A DNA stretch of 42,812 bases from a virus. Position numbers and translations under genes: made by a program. Shown in pieces: positions 34,126-42,510 of the stretch (position 1 is its first letter; the number at the start of each line of letters is the position of its first letter). Under the pieces are notes generated by a model. It saw nothing but the letters and a program-made list of their open reading frames with translations. It ran no database searches and was not told where the DNA came from. The DNA lies in IMG/VR virus record IMGVR_UViG_3300025300_000025, positions 1-42,812 of that record, one strand, 5' to 3'.

Positions 34126-34132
34126 GTTAAGC

Positions 34133-35071
34133 TTACGAACTACCCGGTGAACCCCAGATACCTAGCGGATCGGATACCCCGAAGGAATATCTTTCTCTTG
34201 CTTTATATCTGACATTACCAGTGTCAAAGTCGCCATCCATGTTTGTAGACATGGGTGTCCTGATAAATTGCTTCATGCCATCAGGAACATCGGTGACAAT
34301 AAAGAAGGCATTCGTATCGGTCAGATAATGATTGACCGAATAACCTTCAGGTATCACACCATTGGTCTTGAGAGCATTGACATCATTATCAGCAGTGCCG
34401 ACTCTGTAATCGCTCTTTAAAAGGCGAGTAGCAGTAAATTGAAGATCAGTGGGAACGATCAATTTCTTTGGTCGTGCCGCGATCTTTAGACCTCTTTCAT
34501 CAGTCCACTTACTGATCTGAATGACAGCATTCTCTAAGGAAGTCTCATTCAAGTCAGCAGCAGTCGCAGGTCTATTACTGTTTTTACCACCACTTACCAA
34601 TGGATGTCCGTCACCGCCAGTCACACCATCACTTGATGCTGTGAACAAGTTCACTCCATCGCCTGATTGATAACTGTTGGTAAATCCATTGTTAAGAGGG
34701 AAAACCGCCTTTACTTGCTTTGTATATGACATCGCACGAGCAAGTGCTTTGGTATAACGAGCAGAAAGTGAAACATAGAGATTATCTTCCATTGCTTCTT
34801 CTGTAATCGCATATCCCATTGCAATTGTTTCGTGAGTGTAGCGAGCCACAAAAGATTCTTGTGCAGTATCATAAGCGATAGCTGAACCTTCATCTTTAAC
34901 TGGTGCCGCACCGAAACCTGATAACTTGAGTTCTTCCTCGAATGATCTGTCGGAGTTCTCAGATGTATAGATTTCCTGATGTTCGTTCTCGTAACGAGCA
35001 TACTCTTCACCAAACAGGGCATTAAGACCCGGTAGGAGTTGATGTAGCTCTTGCGCTCTTGAAATCGCCAT
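34133..35071 (-). CDS. Major capsid protein (312 aa)
   Basis: The protein follows a marine-phage major-capsid pattern: N-terminal helix (AQELHQLLPGLNALFGEEY), an E-loop-like region (about 50-75), the spine/A-domain blocks TIAMGYAITEEAMEDNLYVSLSARYTKALARAM and KLIVPTDLQFTATRLLKSDYRVGT, and a C-terminal RYSFGVSDPLGIWG. Length and gene order (portal, scaffold, accessory, MCP) fit an HK97-fold shell protein. A good AGGAGA sits ten bases before the ATG, and a strong terminator follows, consistent with high expression. Confidence 0.88.
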   Translation of the reverse strand: MAISRAQELHQLLPGLNALFGEEYARYENEHQEIYTSENSDRSFEEELKLSGFGAAPVKDEGSAIAYDTAQESFVARYTHETIAMGYAITEEAMEDNLYVSLSARYTKALARAMSYTKQVKAVFPLNNGFTNSYQSGDGVNLFTASSDGVTGGDGHPLVSGGKNSNRPATAADLNETSLENAVIQISKWTDERGLKIAARPKKLIVPTDLQFTATRLLKSDYRVGTADNDVNALKTNGVIPEGYSVNHYLTDTNAFFIVTDVPDGMKQFIRTPMSTNMDGDFDTGNVRYKARERYSFGVSDPLGIWGSPGSS

Positions 35072-35086
35072 AACTATATTCTCCTA

Positions 35087-35695
35087 TTAGCCTATACCAG
35101 TCGCTTGAAGCAACTGATGCCCGCCTGTTCCGAAAGCGGATTGTGAATTGAATACTACTAATACATCCGTGTAAGCATCCCCGATAGCACTATCTGGACC
35201 ATCAACAAAGTCAATGATCTTAACAGGTAATGTACTGGTTGTTGCTACAGTAGATATATCAACCGAGTTCTTGCTTCTTCCAATCGAAGTTGATCCTGCG
35301 GTCTGCACGACTGCACAGTTTTTACCAAGATCGTCTTGGTCTGCTGCACCATCGCATTGCATTTGCATGATAACAAAAGGATCAGAAGCAACATACGCTA
35401 CAATATCACTCGCAGCAGTTGATGCTGGAAAATATTGATTTGGCGTAAATTGTTTTGTCGTTGGATCAGTGTAAGCGCATCCAAGAAATACACCTATAGG
35501 GGTACAAGCTGTTGTGCCTGTATCTTTAGCTATAGTCGTATTCGGATTGTCATCAGCCCATTTTACAAAGTCACCATAAAATATGGAAGTACCATAAGCA
35601 CTCTTGATTTTATAGTGCGTAACTTTGGCATTGTATGCACAAGACACTAATGATCCAACAGGCGTAGCTCCATGAGGAGTTGCACTTGCCGCCAT
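35087..35695 (-). CDS. Capsid-associated (decoration-like) protein (202 aa)
   Basis: The start MAASATPHGATPVGSLVSCAYNAKVTHYKI and the blocks YGDFVKWADD and PIGVFLGCAYTDP describe a beta-rich small protein found directly before the MCP in marine podoviruses. It probably decorates or stabilises the shell. AGGAGA lies six bases before the ATG. No enzymatic motif is present. Confidence 0.7.
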   Translation of the reverse strand: MAASATPHGATPVGSLVSCAYNAKVTHYKIKSAYGTSIFYGDFVKWADDNPNTTIAKDTGTTACTPIGVFLGCAYTDPTTKQFTPNQYFPASTAASDIVAYVASDPFVIMQMQCDGAADQDDLGKNCAVVQTAGSTSIGRSKNSVDISTVATTSTLPVKIIDFVDGPDSAIGDAYTDVLVVFNSQSAFGTGGHQLLQATGIG

Positions 35696-35721
35696 GATTG
35701 TCTCCTATAAAAGTTAAATTA

Positions 35722-35740
35722 AGTGACTCTAAGAATCACT
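35722..35740 (-). promoter_or_regulatory. Stem-loop at a stop codon
   Basis: An 8-bp stem (AGTGATTC / GAGTCACT, one G-U pair, 3-base loop) spans the stop of the upstream gene on the minus strand, 27 bp before the next ATG. No clean U-tract follows, so an RNA-processing or stability element is likelier than a terminator. Confidence 0.35.
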
Positions 35741-36247
35741 CCCAAAAGTTGTCCTAGTCTTGCGTTCAAAGACTTGCTTTGTCGCCATCCTAGAATCTTG
35801 ATCTTTAAAATATGCGTTGTCTACAGATTCCATTTGTGTGTGAGCCATTTTTCTAAAATGCTCATCTCTAGCTTCCGCTCGTTCTTTTGGCATCTTGCAT
35901 AACAATTGCCCACCAATCTCTATATTCCCTTGTTCCGCCCATTGTGAATTGTGATCCATCATATGGATATGAAGTTCCGGGTGATCTTCTAATTTACAAG
36001 GCACCCAGCCTTCACGAAGTTTTTGAGAAACATTAGGATTATCTGCTTCACCTAAAAGGCTTGTCCTTATGTATCTAAAAACCCAACCATCTATTGGGTC
36101 TGGATCGGGTAAAATCGATGGATTGTCCCAACTTTGCTCTCTTTGTTCCACCTTTCGGCTTTCTGAACCCCTTGGGGTACGCTCTTGGTTTGCAGGTTCT
36201 TCTACATCAGAAGTTTCAATATTATTTGTTTGATTAATTTCTGACAT
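35729..36247 (-). CDS. Conserved head-module protein (172 aa)
   Basis: An acidic, disordered N-terminus (about residues 1-45) precedes DPDPIDGWVFRYIRTSLLGEADNPNVSQKLREGWVPC in outline, a block I associate with a protein found between scaffold and capsid genes in marine podoviruses. The C-terminus is charged and helical. Function is unproven; a minor head or maturation protein is likely. Confidence 0.7.
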   Translation of the reverse strand: MSEINQTNNIETSDVEEPANQERTPRGSESRKVEQREQSWDNPSILPDPDPIDGWVFRYIRTSLLGEADNPNVSQKLREGWVPCKLEDHPELHIHMMDHNSQWAEQGNIEIGGQLLCKMPKERAEARDEHFRKMAHTQMESVDNAYFKDQDSRMATKQVFERKTRTTFGSDS

Positions 36248-36250
36248 AGC

Positions 36251-37231
36251 TTAACTCTCCCGTAAAAGTTGATTTGCATATGACTCATTTGTTATTCCAA
36301 GTTTCTTAGCGATTCTCACTTGGCTTTGAGTCAAACGTATTGAGCGAGGTTTTTTACCGCTATTCCTCTGAGCGGGTGCGACAACATTTGCCGGTTGTCG
36401 TTTAGGTGCTTCTTCTTGAACAATTTCTGTTTCATTGGAAGATTGCACACCAAAAAATTCAGGAAATTGACCTTTCATTGCTGTATCAATTTCACTGTAA
36501 TATTCCTTTGACTGAGTAGCAGGATCAACGCCTTTCGCCTTTAAACTCTGATCCAGATACATGGCATAGGATGTCATCTCCCTATGCGCTGGATCAGTAC
36601 CCATGAACCACGGGTTTTTACCTGACCACTCTTGCATCTCAGGGTCAAGTTTAGGTTGAACCGGCTGTTGAGGTGCATTCTTTGCTACCTGATTCTGTAT
36701 CGATTGAGCGTAAGCAGGTGCATTTTGTTCGGCATAGGTCGCTCTGGAAAGTAATTCCTGCGCTTTTGCCATTTCATCTGCATCGCCTTCATCATAAGCT
36801 TTCTTGAATTGAGCCTGTGCATTGTGCTTTGCCCACTGAGCATTATTCATGGCTTGCTTATTCAAGGCATCACCGCCTTGATTGACCATTTCCTGCAAGC
36901 GTTGATTTTCCTGCATGACTGTTTTTAAATTATTGACAGCCTCTTGGCTTTCCCTATTTGCCGCTTCTTTAGCCCTGCGTTCTTCATGGTACTCGTATTT
37001 GATCTTATTGATACGATCACCGGCACGTTTGCTATATTCGGATATCTCCTTATCTAGCGTATCATCATCAACATCGTCACTGGCTGTTTCCTGTTTCTTT
37101 GGTCTGCGATCTTCTTCGGGAGTATCATCCACAATCTCAACTTTAAGATCATCGGGTACTACTGAAGTAATATCAGTCTTTACCCCGAAAAATTTTTCTT
37201 CTTCAGTTGCTTTTTCTGTTGCTTCGCTCAT
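36251..37231 (-). CDS. Scaffolding protein (326 aa)
   Basis: Low-complexity acidic N-terminus (about 1-75), long coiled-coil/helical centre (about 75-190, Gln/Ala/Glu-rich with EENQRLQEM-like heptads), a proline-containing hinge, and a basic C-terminus (KKPRSIRLTQSQVRIAKKLGIT). This is the usual scaffold design in which the C-terminal helices bind the capsid protein. It lies between the portal and capsid genes and overlaps the GroES-like gene by 4 bp (ATGA). Confidence 0.85.
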   Translation of the reverse strand: MSEATEKATEEEKFFGVKTDITSVVPDDLKVEIVDDTPEEDRRPKKQETASDDVDDDTLDKEISEYSKRAGDRINKIKYEYHEERRAKEAANRESQEAVNNLKTVMQENQRLQEMVNQGGDALNKQAMNNAQWAKHNAQAQFKKAYDEGDADEMAKAQELLSRATYAEQNAPAYAQSIQNQVAKNAPQQPVQPKLDPEMQEWSGKNPWFMGTDPAHREMTSYAMYLDQSLKAKGVDPATQSKEYYSEIDTAMKGQFPEFFGVQSSNETEIVQEEAPKRQPANVVAPAQRNSGKKPRSIRLTQSQVRIAKKLGITNESYANQLLRES

Positions 37232-37620
37232 GCTCTCACCACTCCTGTCGGGTTTTCGACAACTGCTTCCACAGTGTCATCGTTGATTAAGCGAAACTCT
37301 TGTCCGTACATCTTTATGCGAGTGCCAGAATAAGCACGAAATAATACCCAATCGCCTTTTTTACACCAAGCTCCACTCGGAAATCTCTTGGCATCCTTAT
37401 AGCAATCAGGTCCGAGTTTTAAAACAAATCCGCAAATATTCGCGGTTTCTTCTATCTGTCTTGTTTCCTCGGCTTTTATAATACCGCCTTCCGTTTTTTC
37501 CTTAGACTGTGGCATGACTACCAATATCTTCCATCCTTTCGGATCAGGCATTTGGCTTTTGCCATCTAAATCTATGGGTGGTTTTTCGGGAGATATTTTT
37601 TTTGCTGTGCTTTTATTCAT
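37228..37620 (-). CDS. GroES-like co-chaperonin (130 aa)
   Basis: The Cpn10 pattern is clear: PKGWKILVVMPQSKEKTEGGII (mobile-loop region), GFVLKLGPDCY, FPSGAWCKKGDWVLFRAYSGTRI and FRLINDDTVEAVV. Phage GroES homologues work with host GroEL to fold capsid proteins. It sits beside the scaffold and portal genes, as in many marine phages. It is longer than GroES (about 97 residues) because of an N-terminal polar extension of some 25 residues. Confidence 0.88.
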   Translation of the reverse strand: MNKSTAKKISPEKPPIDLDGKSQMPDPKGWKILVVMPQSKEKTEGGIIKAEETRQIEETANICGFVLKLGPDCYKDAKRFPSGAWCKKGDWVLFRAYSGTRIKMYGQEFRLINDDTVEAVVENPTGVVRA

Positions 37621-37652
37621 AGTGTTGCACGACTTTAGGAGTCGAGTTCCTG

Positions 37653-37853
37653 TTATTTAATATGCTTTTCACTCCAGTCCAGCATTTCTCTTTCCGCGAG
37701 TGCCAATCCTTCAATAACACCAGCCATCTTTTGATAATCGCTAAAATCCTTACAGGCACCCGTTGCCATGTGATCAGCGTGTTGATTCATCAGCTCCCTT
37801 AGACGTTTCTTTAAAAAAGAAGAGAGTGATAGCTGTGTGATATCATTTGTCAT
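37653..37853 (-). CDS. Small helical protein after portal (66 aa)
   Basis: The sequence starts MTNDITQLSLSSFLKKRLREL and is helical throughout (YQKMAGVIEGLALAEREML). Its start overlaps the portal's stop by 11 bp. It is a common companion of portal genes in marine phages; no function is known. Confidence 0.7.
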   Translation of the reverse strand: MTNDITQLSLSSFLKKRLRELMNQHADHMATGACKDFSDYQKMAGVIEGLALAEREMLDWSEKHIK

Positions 37854-40326
37854 TCTTATTGATATCTTTGGCTATATCGATACCAATGTCAAGACCCTTC
37901 ATATATTCTTCGCGCTCTGCTTTTTTATCTTCTTGTTCGTTTGATAGCAGATCGCTTGCAATTTGCTGTCCTACTTTTAATCCTGCTATTTCTTCTTGTG
38001 ACTTAATTCGTTTTTCTTCAAGCTCTTTATTACCACTGGCTTTAGCCGCATCCAGCAATATTTTGGCTTGACCTTCCTGTAATTTGCGTTGCACTTCCGC
38101 TTCCTTGATACCGAGTTCCCTTTCCTTCGCCTGTATCAATGGGTCTTTCATTTGTTCTTGTATACGTTGTTGTTCCGCTTGCGCTTGCGATGTCATGGTG
38201 ACCCGCTTCGCTGCTTCGGCAACCAACTCGGAAATCCGTTTCTCAACATCGGCAGGGATAGGCTCGCCTTCTGGCGGTAACTCAATACCCATTTCCTGCT
38301 CAACCTGTTTCCTGAACTTCATGGTCAGGTGCTCATTCACATAGGCTGATGCTGCCGCTTGTATTGCTGCTGCATTCGGTGCCTTTTCAACCAGTTGCAT
38401 GATTTCAGGATTTTCTTGAGCTGATGCCACTGTCATTATATGTGCTTCGTGATCCTGCTCGATAAATGCCTTAACGGGATTGCCGTTGATTAAATTCTGT
38501 ACTGCCGTGACGGGATCGACTGGTTTAATGTCATCCTCAGTCGGAACGATATCTTCCACGTTTCTGATTCCCAATACTTCCAGCATCTGCCGATGCAATT
38601 CAGGCAGGTTATACATCTGCGGTGCGGTGGTCGCCAATTGCATGGCGGCTTGATACTGCATGATGCGTTGTGCCATTGTTGCAGCATTCGGATCGGATAC
38701 GGGCAAGACATCCACCCTTTCATCAAAATCCTCCGCCTTGATAAATTCTTCTTCATCCATCTCGTAGGGGTAAGCGGGATCGGTAAAATCGGTAACGATA
38801 TTGACCAATATATCAAATTCCTTGCGCATGGAAGCATGAAGCCGTGCTTGTACCGCACTCATCACTTTCATGTTTCTTTCCATCAATGCCAGCGTTGTGC
38901 CGACAGGAGCCTGATTATTCATGTCCGATATCTTCATATCGGAGATACTGGCAAACCTTCTTCCTTCCTCAACAATATTCTGCAATAGCTGGTATAGCGT
39001 TGCCGATGGTTCCTTGTAAGGCAGGAAGGTAATATTATCCCGAATCGCGCCACCGGGAATATCGACATCCCTGAACTCGCCCGGCATGATCGGGGTATCA
39101 TCGCCCTTAATGCGTAATCCTCTGGCTTTCAAGCCGCCCGGTAAATTGGATAACGTACCTGCATCCACTAACTGCCTTAATAGGCTGGTGGCTGATTTGG
39201 CTAATCCGCCTATCATGTGGATCAATCCAAAGCCGTAAAAACCGATTCCCGGTAAATACTGGTAATGCACAAAATGCATACGCCTTAATTTTTTCGGGTC
39301 ATCCTCATACCAATTCCTGCGGATACTCAGGACAATCCCGCTTGGATAGTCCATCGTTACCACATAAGGTACCGCTATTCCCGTTGCATTCCCTGATTCA
39401 TCGGTATCTTCAAATCCCTGTAAATCCAGATTTACCTGCATTTCCAGTAATACATGGCGATTATCAAGGTTGTAAGTATCGACATCGCCCGTCATCTCGT
39501 CATATTTTTTGGCGATATCGCTTGAATTTGGTGATGCATCCGGTAATTCGACATCCCTGTAGAAGCCGCTTACCTGCATCTTGCGTACATCATTGGAAGA
39601 TTTCTTCATTATGTGCGTGGCACGTTCACAGGTTTCCAGATCACTTGCTCCGTAATTCACGATAACATCTTCTGCCGGTACAAAAATCGAGCAGGGTCTA
39701 TCCAAATTAGGATCGTAATATACTTTACGGAACGCGGAACCCGCCAACGGAAGGGAAAATAACATCTTTTCCGTTTCGGTTCGGTATTCCGTCATCTCGT
39801 GGGTCAGCAGGAAGTTGAGATAATCTTGGACACGCTGTGCCTGTTTTGTCTTATCTTCAGTGACCTTGCCGACTATTTTTGTCCTGACAGGACCTTGTGC
39901 TGGAAACATTTCCGAAATTGCCTGAGATTGAAAACGGATGACCGCTTCACTCATCATCGGGTGAAACACGCCACAGGCTCCAGCCCACGGGGTGGTACGA
40001 TCTTCAAACTTCAATCCGAGCTGATCCAGTCCTTTGGTGTAAGTCTCTTCCCAATCAGTACGGGATTCCTTGTCGCCCGCATACGATTCAATCAAATCCA
40101 TGCCCAATGTATCCAATTCCTGCTCATCGATAAAATTGACCAGATTGGAATCAAATTCAGATTCTTCGGATTGTCCTGCATTCGGGTCAAAATCAATAAT
40201 GACACCGCCATCCTCAGTCTCTATCGCCACCGACTCAGGGTTCTCAATGGCAATCGAGAGTTCCTCTTCAGGCTCCTGTTCAATGGTACCTTCTATCGGG
40301 GTAGCAGGTCGTCTTTCTATAGCCAT
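37843..40326 (-). CDS. Portal protein, P22-like (827 aa)
   Basis: The core portal blocks are present: TPWAGACGVFHPMMSEAVIRFQSQAISEMFP (wing/crown start, in outline), KVYYDPNLDRPCSIFVPAEDVIVNYGASDLETC and HYQYLPGIGFYGFGLIHMIGGLAKSATSLLRQLVDAG in outline. A helical crown/barrel follows, with a long charged coiled-coil C-terminus (about 690-820). The acidic N-terminal 60 residues look disordered. The portal forms the dodecameric ring through which DNA is packaged by the terminase encoded upstream. Length exceeds the P22 portal (about 725). Confidence 0.92.
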   Translation of the reverse strand: MAIERRPATPIEGTIEQEPEEELSIAIENPESVAIETEDGGVIIDFDPNAGQSEESEFDSNLVNFIDEQELDTLGMDLIESYAGDKESRTDWEETYTKGLDQLGLKFEDRTTPWAGACGVFHPMMSEAVIRFQSQAISEMFPAQGPVRTKIVGKVTEDKTKQAQRVQDYLNFLLTHEMTEYRTETEKMLFSLPLAGSAFRKVYYDPNLDRPCSIFVPAEDVIVNYGASDLETCERATHIMKKSSNDVRKMQVSGFYRDVELPDASPNSSDIAKKYDEMTGDVDTYNLDNRHVLLEMQVNLDLQGFEDTDESGNATGIAVPYVVTMDYPSGIVLSIRRNWYEDDPKKLRRMHFVHYQYLPGIGFYGFGLIHMIGGLAKSATSLLRQLVDAGTLSNLPGGLKARGLRIKGDDTPIMPGEFRDVDIPGGAIRDNITFLPYKEPSATLYQLLQNIVEEGRRFASISDMKISDMNNQAPVGTTLALMERNMKVMSAVQARLHASMRKEFDILVNIVTDFTDPAYPYEMDEEEFIKAEDFDERVDVLPVSDPNAATMAQRIMQYQAAMQLATTAPQMYNLPELHRQMLEVLGIRNVEDIVPTEDDIKPVDPVTAVQNLINGNPVKAFIEQDHEAHIMTVASAQENPEIMQLVEKAPNAAAIQAAASAYVNEHLTMKFRKQVEQEMGIELPPEGEPIPADVEKRISELVAEAAKRVTMTSQAQAEQQRIQEQMKDPLIQAKERELGIKEAEVQRKLQEGQAKILLDAAKASGNKELEEKRIKSQEEIAGLKVGQQIASDLLSNEQEDKKAEREEYMKGLDIGIDIAKDINKNDK

Positions 40327-40346
40327 GATTTCTTCACATAATTCTC

Positions 40347-40556
40347 CTAATGCAATACCCTGTTGTCAGTTTTGTGGATAAAAAGATCATCCATGATTTC
40401 CTGTAGTTCCTGTTCAAAGTCTTTGGTTAACTCGACTTGTAAAATCAATCCGTGAGATTTAGCCAACTCTCTGGCATTCATCCATGTATCCGCATGGATA
40501 TTCGGACCTTCGTATTCATCGCCATCTAAAAAAAAAGAAGTTGAAAATATTTTCAT
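40347..40556 (-). CDS. Small conserved protein between terminase and portal (69 aa)
   Basis: I choose ATG 40556, which overlaps the terminase stop (TGATG), over the in-frame TTG at 40559. The sequence has a beta start (IFSTSFFLDGDEYEGPNI) and a helix with WMNARELAKSHGLILQVEL. The pattern is common in marine phages next to terL; its role is unknown. Confidence 0.65.
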   Translation of the reverse strand: MKIFSTSFFLDGDEYEGPNIHADTWMNARELAKSHGLILQVELTKDFEQELQEIMDDLFIHKTDNRVLH

Positions 40557-42064
40557 CAATAATAATTTGCGATTCTATTATGCTCCAAAGGTTCATCCTC
40601 TTCATCGGAATACAATGGAACGAACCCGCCTTGCCTGAATCTTAACAGAGCTTGCGTTGTGCTATCAACTAAATCGTCATGTTCCATGTTGGGGAATCCT
40701 GCAAATTCTTCTATGACTTCTTCCGCCCATCGTGTTGAGGGGTGCCATACCACGCCTGATGCAAATAAATCGGAAACCGCATTCACCCTTGAAATCTTAT
40801 CATTGCCGCGACTCGGTGTGTATTCCTGCACGGGTATCCCCATTTGCCTTAATTCAAAGATAAGGGGGGTACCAGCCGCTTTCGCTTCGACAATGAATGC
40901 ATCCGGTTTATACATCTGATATTTATCCATTGCCTTCTTTTTCAACTCTGGAAACTCCAAGCGTTCCTTGTAGGCATCCAGTAAAATTAAATTCGGTGCA
41001 AGCTTGCCTTCATCGTTCTCACGATAGAATACTCCCCATGTGGTACAGGCGGAGTAGTCGGCTCGCTGTGTTTTCAGGAATGCCGTATCCCATGATTGAA
41101 TAATGAAATCACAATCGGGAGGATTAAGACCTTCCCATTCTTTCCACCATTCGCGTTTGACCAATGCACCTTCTTCCGAAGTCGGGTCCTGTTGGTACTG
41201 AGCCATCCATTTACTGCTCGGTAGTTCCGACCTGAGTGCATTTAATTCATCTATATCCCAAAATTCAGCCCATAACGGATTACCTGACGGCATAATTGCA
41301 GGTAATTCAATCACTTCCCACTTCTCTGTGCCACCACGTTTGATGCTGGAATCAACCAATTGACCGGTCAGGTCACGATTATGCCAGCGCGTCATCACGA
41401 CAACGATGGAACCCTTCGGTTGTAGACGCTGTCTTGGACCAGAGGTGTACCATTCGTAAGTGCGATTGAATATGTTGATATCCGCACTGACACCTTCCTG
41501 TTCCGAATGCGGGTCATCGATCACCAATAGATCGGCACCTTTACCCGTTACCGCACCGCCAACACCGATAGCAAAATACTCGCCACCCTTGTTGGTATTC
41601 CAACGACCAGCCGCCTTGCTATCCGCTTGCAGACTGACATCGGGGAAAATACTCTTAAAATCGGTACTGTTGACCAGATTACGCACCTTTCTGCCGAATC
41701 CCACCGCCAGTTCTGCGGTATGTGCAGTCTGAATGATCTTCTTTTCTGGATATTGACCCAAAAACCATGCAGGTAACAGGTAGGAAGCAAACTCCGACTT
41801 GGTATGTCGTGGCGGCATATTGATAATCAACCGCTTCAGCTTGCCTTGTGCAACCCGTTCAAACGCTTCAGCCATGATGGAGTGGTGTTTACCTTCAATA
41901 AAGGCAGCCCACATCTCTTTTACAAACGGCATAAACCCGTCATGACACTTCTCAGACCTTTCGGCACGTTCAAGGTCACGAAATAACTCGACATACTCAC
42001 GCTGTTCATCAACAGGCAAGCTCTTTATCATATTCAGGGCTTTATTATTCAGAAAATTCACCAT
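40556..42064 (-). CDS. terL: Terminase large subunit (502 aa)
   Basis: ATPase domain: Walker A-like MPPRHTKS (83-90), Walker B LLVIDDPHS (179-187) and coupling motif VVVMTRWH (221-228). RNase H-like nuclease domain: D326 (SWDTA), E393 (VEAKA) and the D463/D464/D467 cluster (HDDLVDS). These drive DNA translocation into the portal and cut the concatemer. The start has no obvious Shine-Dalgarno and sits in a palindromic CCATATGG. A promoter and repeat array lie upstream. Confidence 0.95.
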   Translation of the reverse strand: MVNFLNNKALNMIKSLPVDEQREYVELFRDLERAERSEKCHDGFMPFVKEMWAAFIEGKHHSIMAEAFERVAQGKLKRLIINMPPRHTKSEFASYLLPAWFLGQYPEKKIIQTAHTAELAVGFGRKVRNLVNSTDFKSIFPDVSLQADSKAAGRWNTNKGGEYFAIGVGGAVTGKGADLLVIDDPHSEQEGVSADINIFNRTYEWYTSGPRQRLQPKGSIVVVMTRWHNRDLTGQLVDSSIKRGGTEKWEVIELPAIMPSGNPLWAEFWDIDELNALRSELPSSKWMAQYQQDPTSEEGALVKREWWKEWEGLNPPDCDFIIQSWDTAFLKTQRADYSACTTWGVFYRENDEGKLAPNLILLDAYKERLEFPELKKKAMDKYQMYKPDAFIVEAKAAGTPLIFELRQMGIPVQEYTPSRGNDKISRVNAVSDLFASGVVWHPSTRWAEEVIEEFAGFPNMEHDDLVDSTTQALLRFRQGGFVPLYSDEEDEPLEHNRIANYY

Positions 42065-42077
42065 ATGGTAACCAGAT

Positions 42078-42112
42078 GTTATATATACCTAATAGTGTAT
42101 ATACCATATAAC
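42078..42112. repeat. Inverted repeat before terL
   Basis: Arms GTTATAT (42078-42084) and ATATAAC (42106-42112) flank two direct copies of TATATACC. In the terL transcript this could fold as a leader hairpin 14 bases before the start codon. Confidence 0.45.
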
Positions 42113-42120
42113 TAAAATAA

Positions 42121-42144
42121 ATTACTTAGTAACCATTACTTAGT
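42121..42144. repeat. 10-bp direct repeat ATTACTTAGT
   Basis: Two exact copies (42121-42130 and 42135-42144) are spaced 14 bp start to start, next to the 16-bp palindrome. This may be protein-binding iterons, for example for terminase or a regulator. Confidence 0.45.
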
Positions 42145-42149
42145 GGAAT

Positions 42150-42165
42150 TAGTAGGTACCTACTA
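42150..42165. promoter_or_regulatory. 16-bp perfect palindrome, candidate operator
   Basis: TAGTAGGTACCTACTA is fully self-complementary. Related AGGTA/TACCT half-sites occur at 42172-42183 and 42203-42211, on both sides of the candidate -10 element, an arrangement typical of repressor operators. Confidence 0.5.
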
Positions 42166-42191
42166 TTTATTAGGTAGATACCTCTGGCTAG

Positions 42192-42200
42192 ATTATAACA
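42192..42200 (-). promoter_or_regulatory. Candidate promoter for terL (extended -10)
   Basis: On the minus strand TGTTATAAT is a perfect TGn-TATAAT extended -10; no good -35 is present, as is usual for this promoter class. Transcription would start near 42184, giving a leader of about 120 bases that contains the palindromes. Confidence 0.5.
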
Positions 42201-42510
42201 AAATACCTACCCTTCACAGAAAAAGCAATAAATTTTTGAAAAAAATATTGACCCGTCTAGGATTCCTACCCTTTTTCCTGAAAAAAAATATATTTTGCGC
42301 TAAATATGCTTGCATTTTGAAATATAATAGGGGGGGGTATGAAACTAAGTCTATGAATGTGGAGATCACTGTGTGTGTGTGTCGGACAAGTACCCTAATC
42401 CTAAAAGCGGGGGGTGGGGGTCGCCATAGAAATCCAGTCTTTTTTACCTATGACGTGATAGTCCTACAGTGTCATTTTATCTAGTGTGATAGTCGTATGG
42501 TTTAGTCGGA

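Larger units (their letters stand above)
42065..42510. promoter_or_regulatory. 446-bp AT-rich intergenic region between terS and terL
   Basis: No plausible gene is seen. In terL-to-terS order the stretch holds an inverted repeat (42078-42112), a 10-bp direct repeat, a 16-bp palindrome, a consensus extended -10 on the minus strand, several A-tracts, two guanine runs (eight G at 42330-42337; six G, T, five G at 42409-42420) and a TG dinucleotide run. It is probably the main late-gene control region and may include the packaging start site. Confidence 0.6.

Noticed and set aside
42143-42484. Plus-strand 113-codon frame in the terS-terL gap
   Set aside because: Composition is biased by A-tracts and G-runs; no start signal, no recognisable domain, opposite to all other genes.
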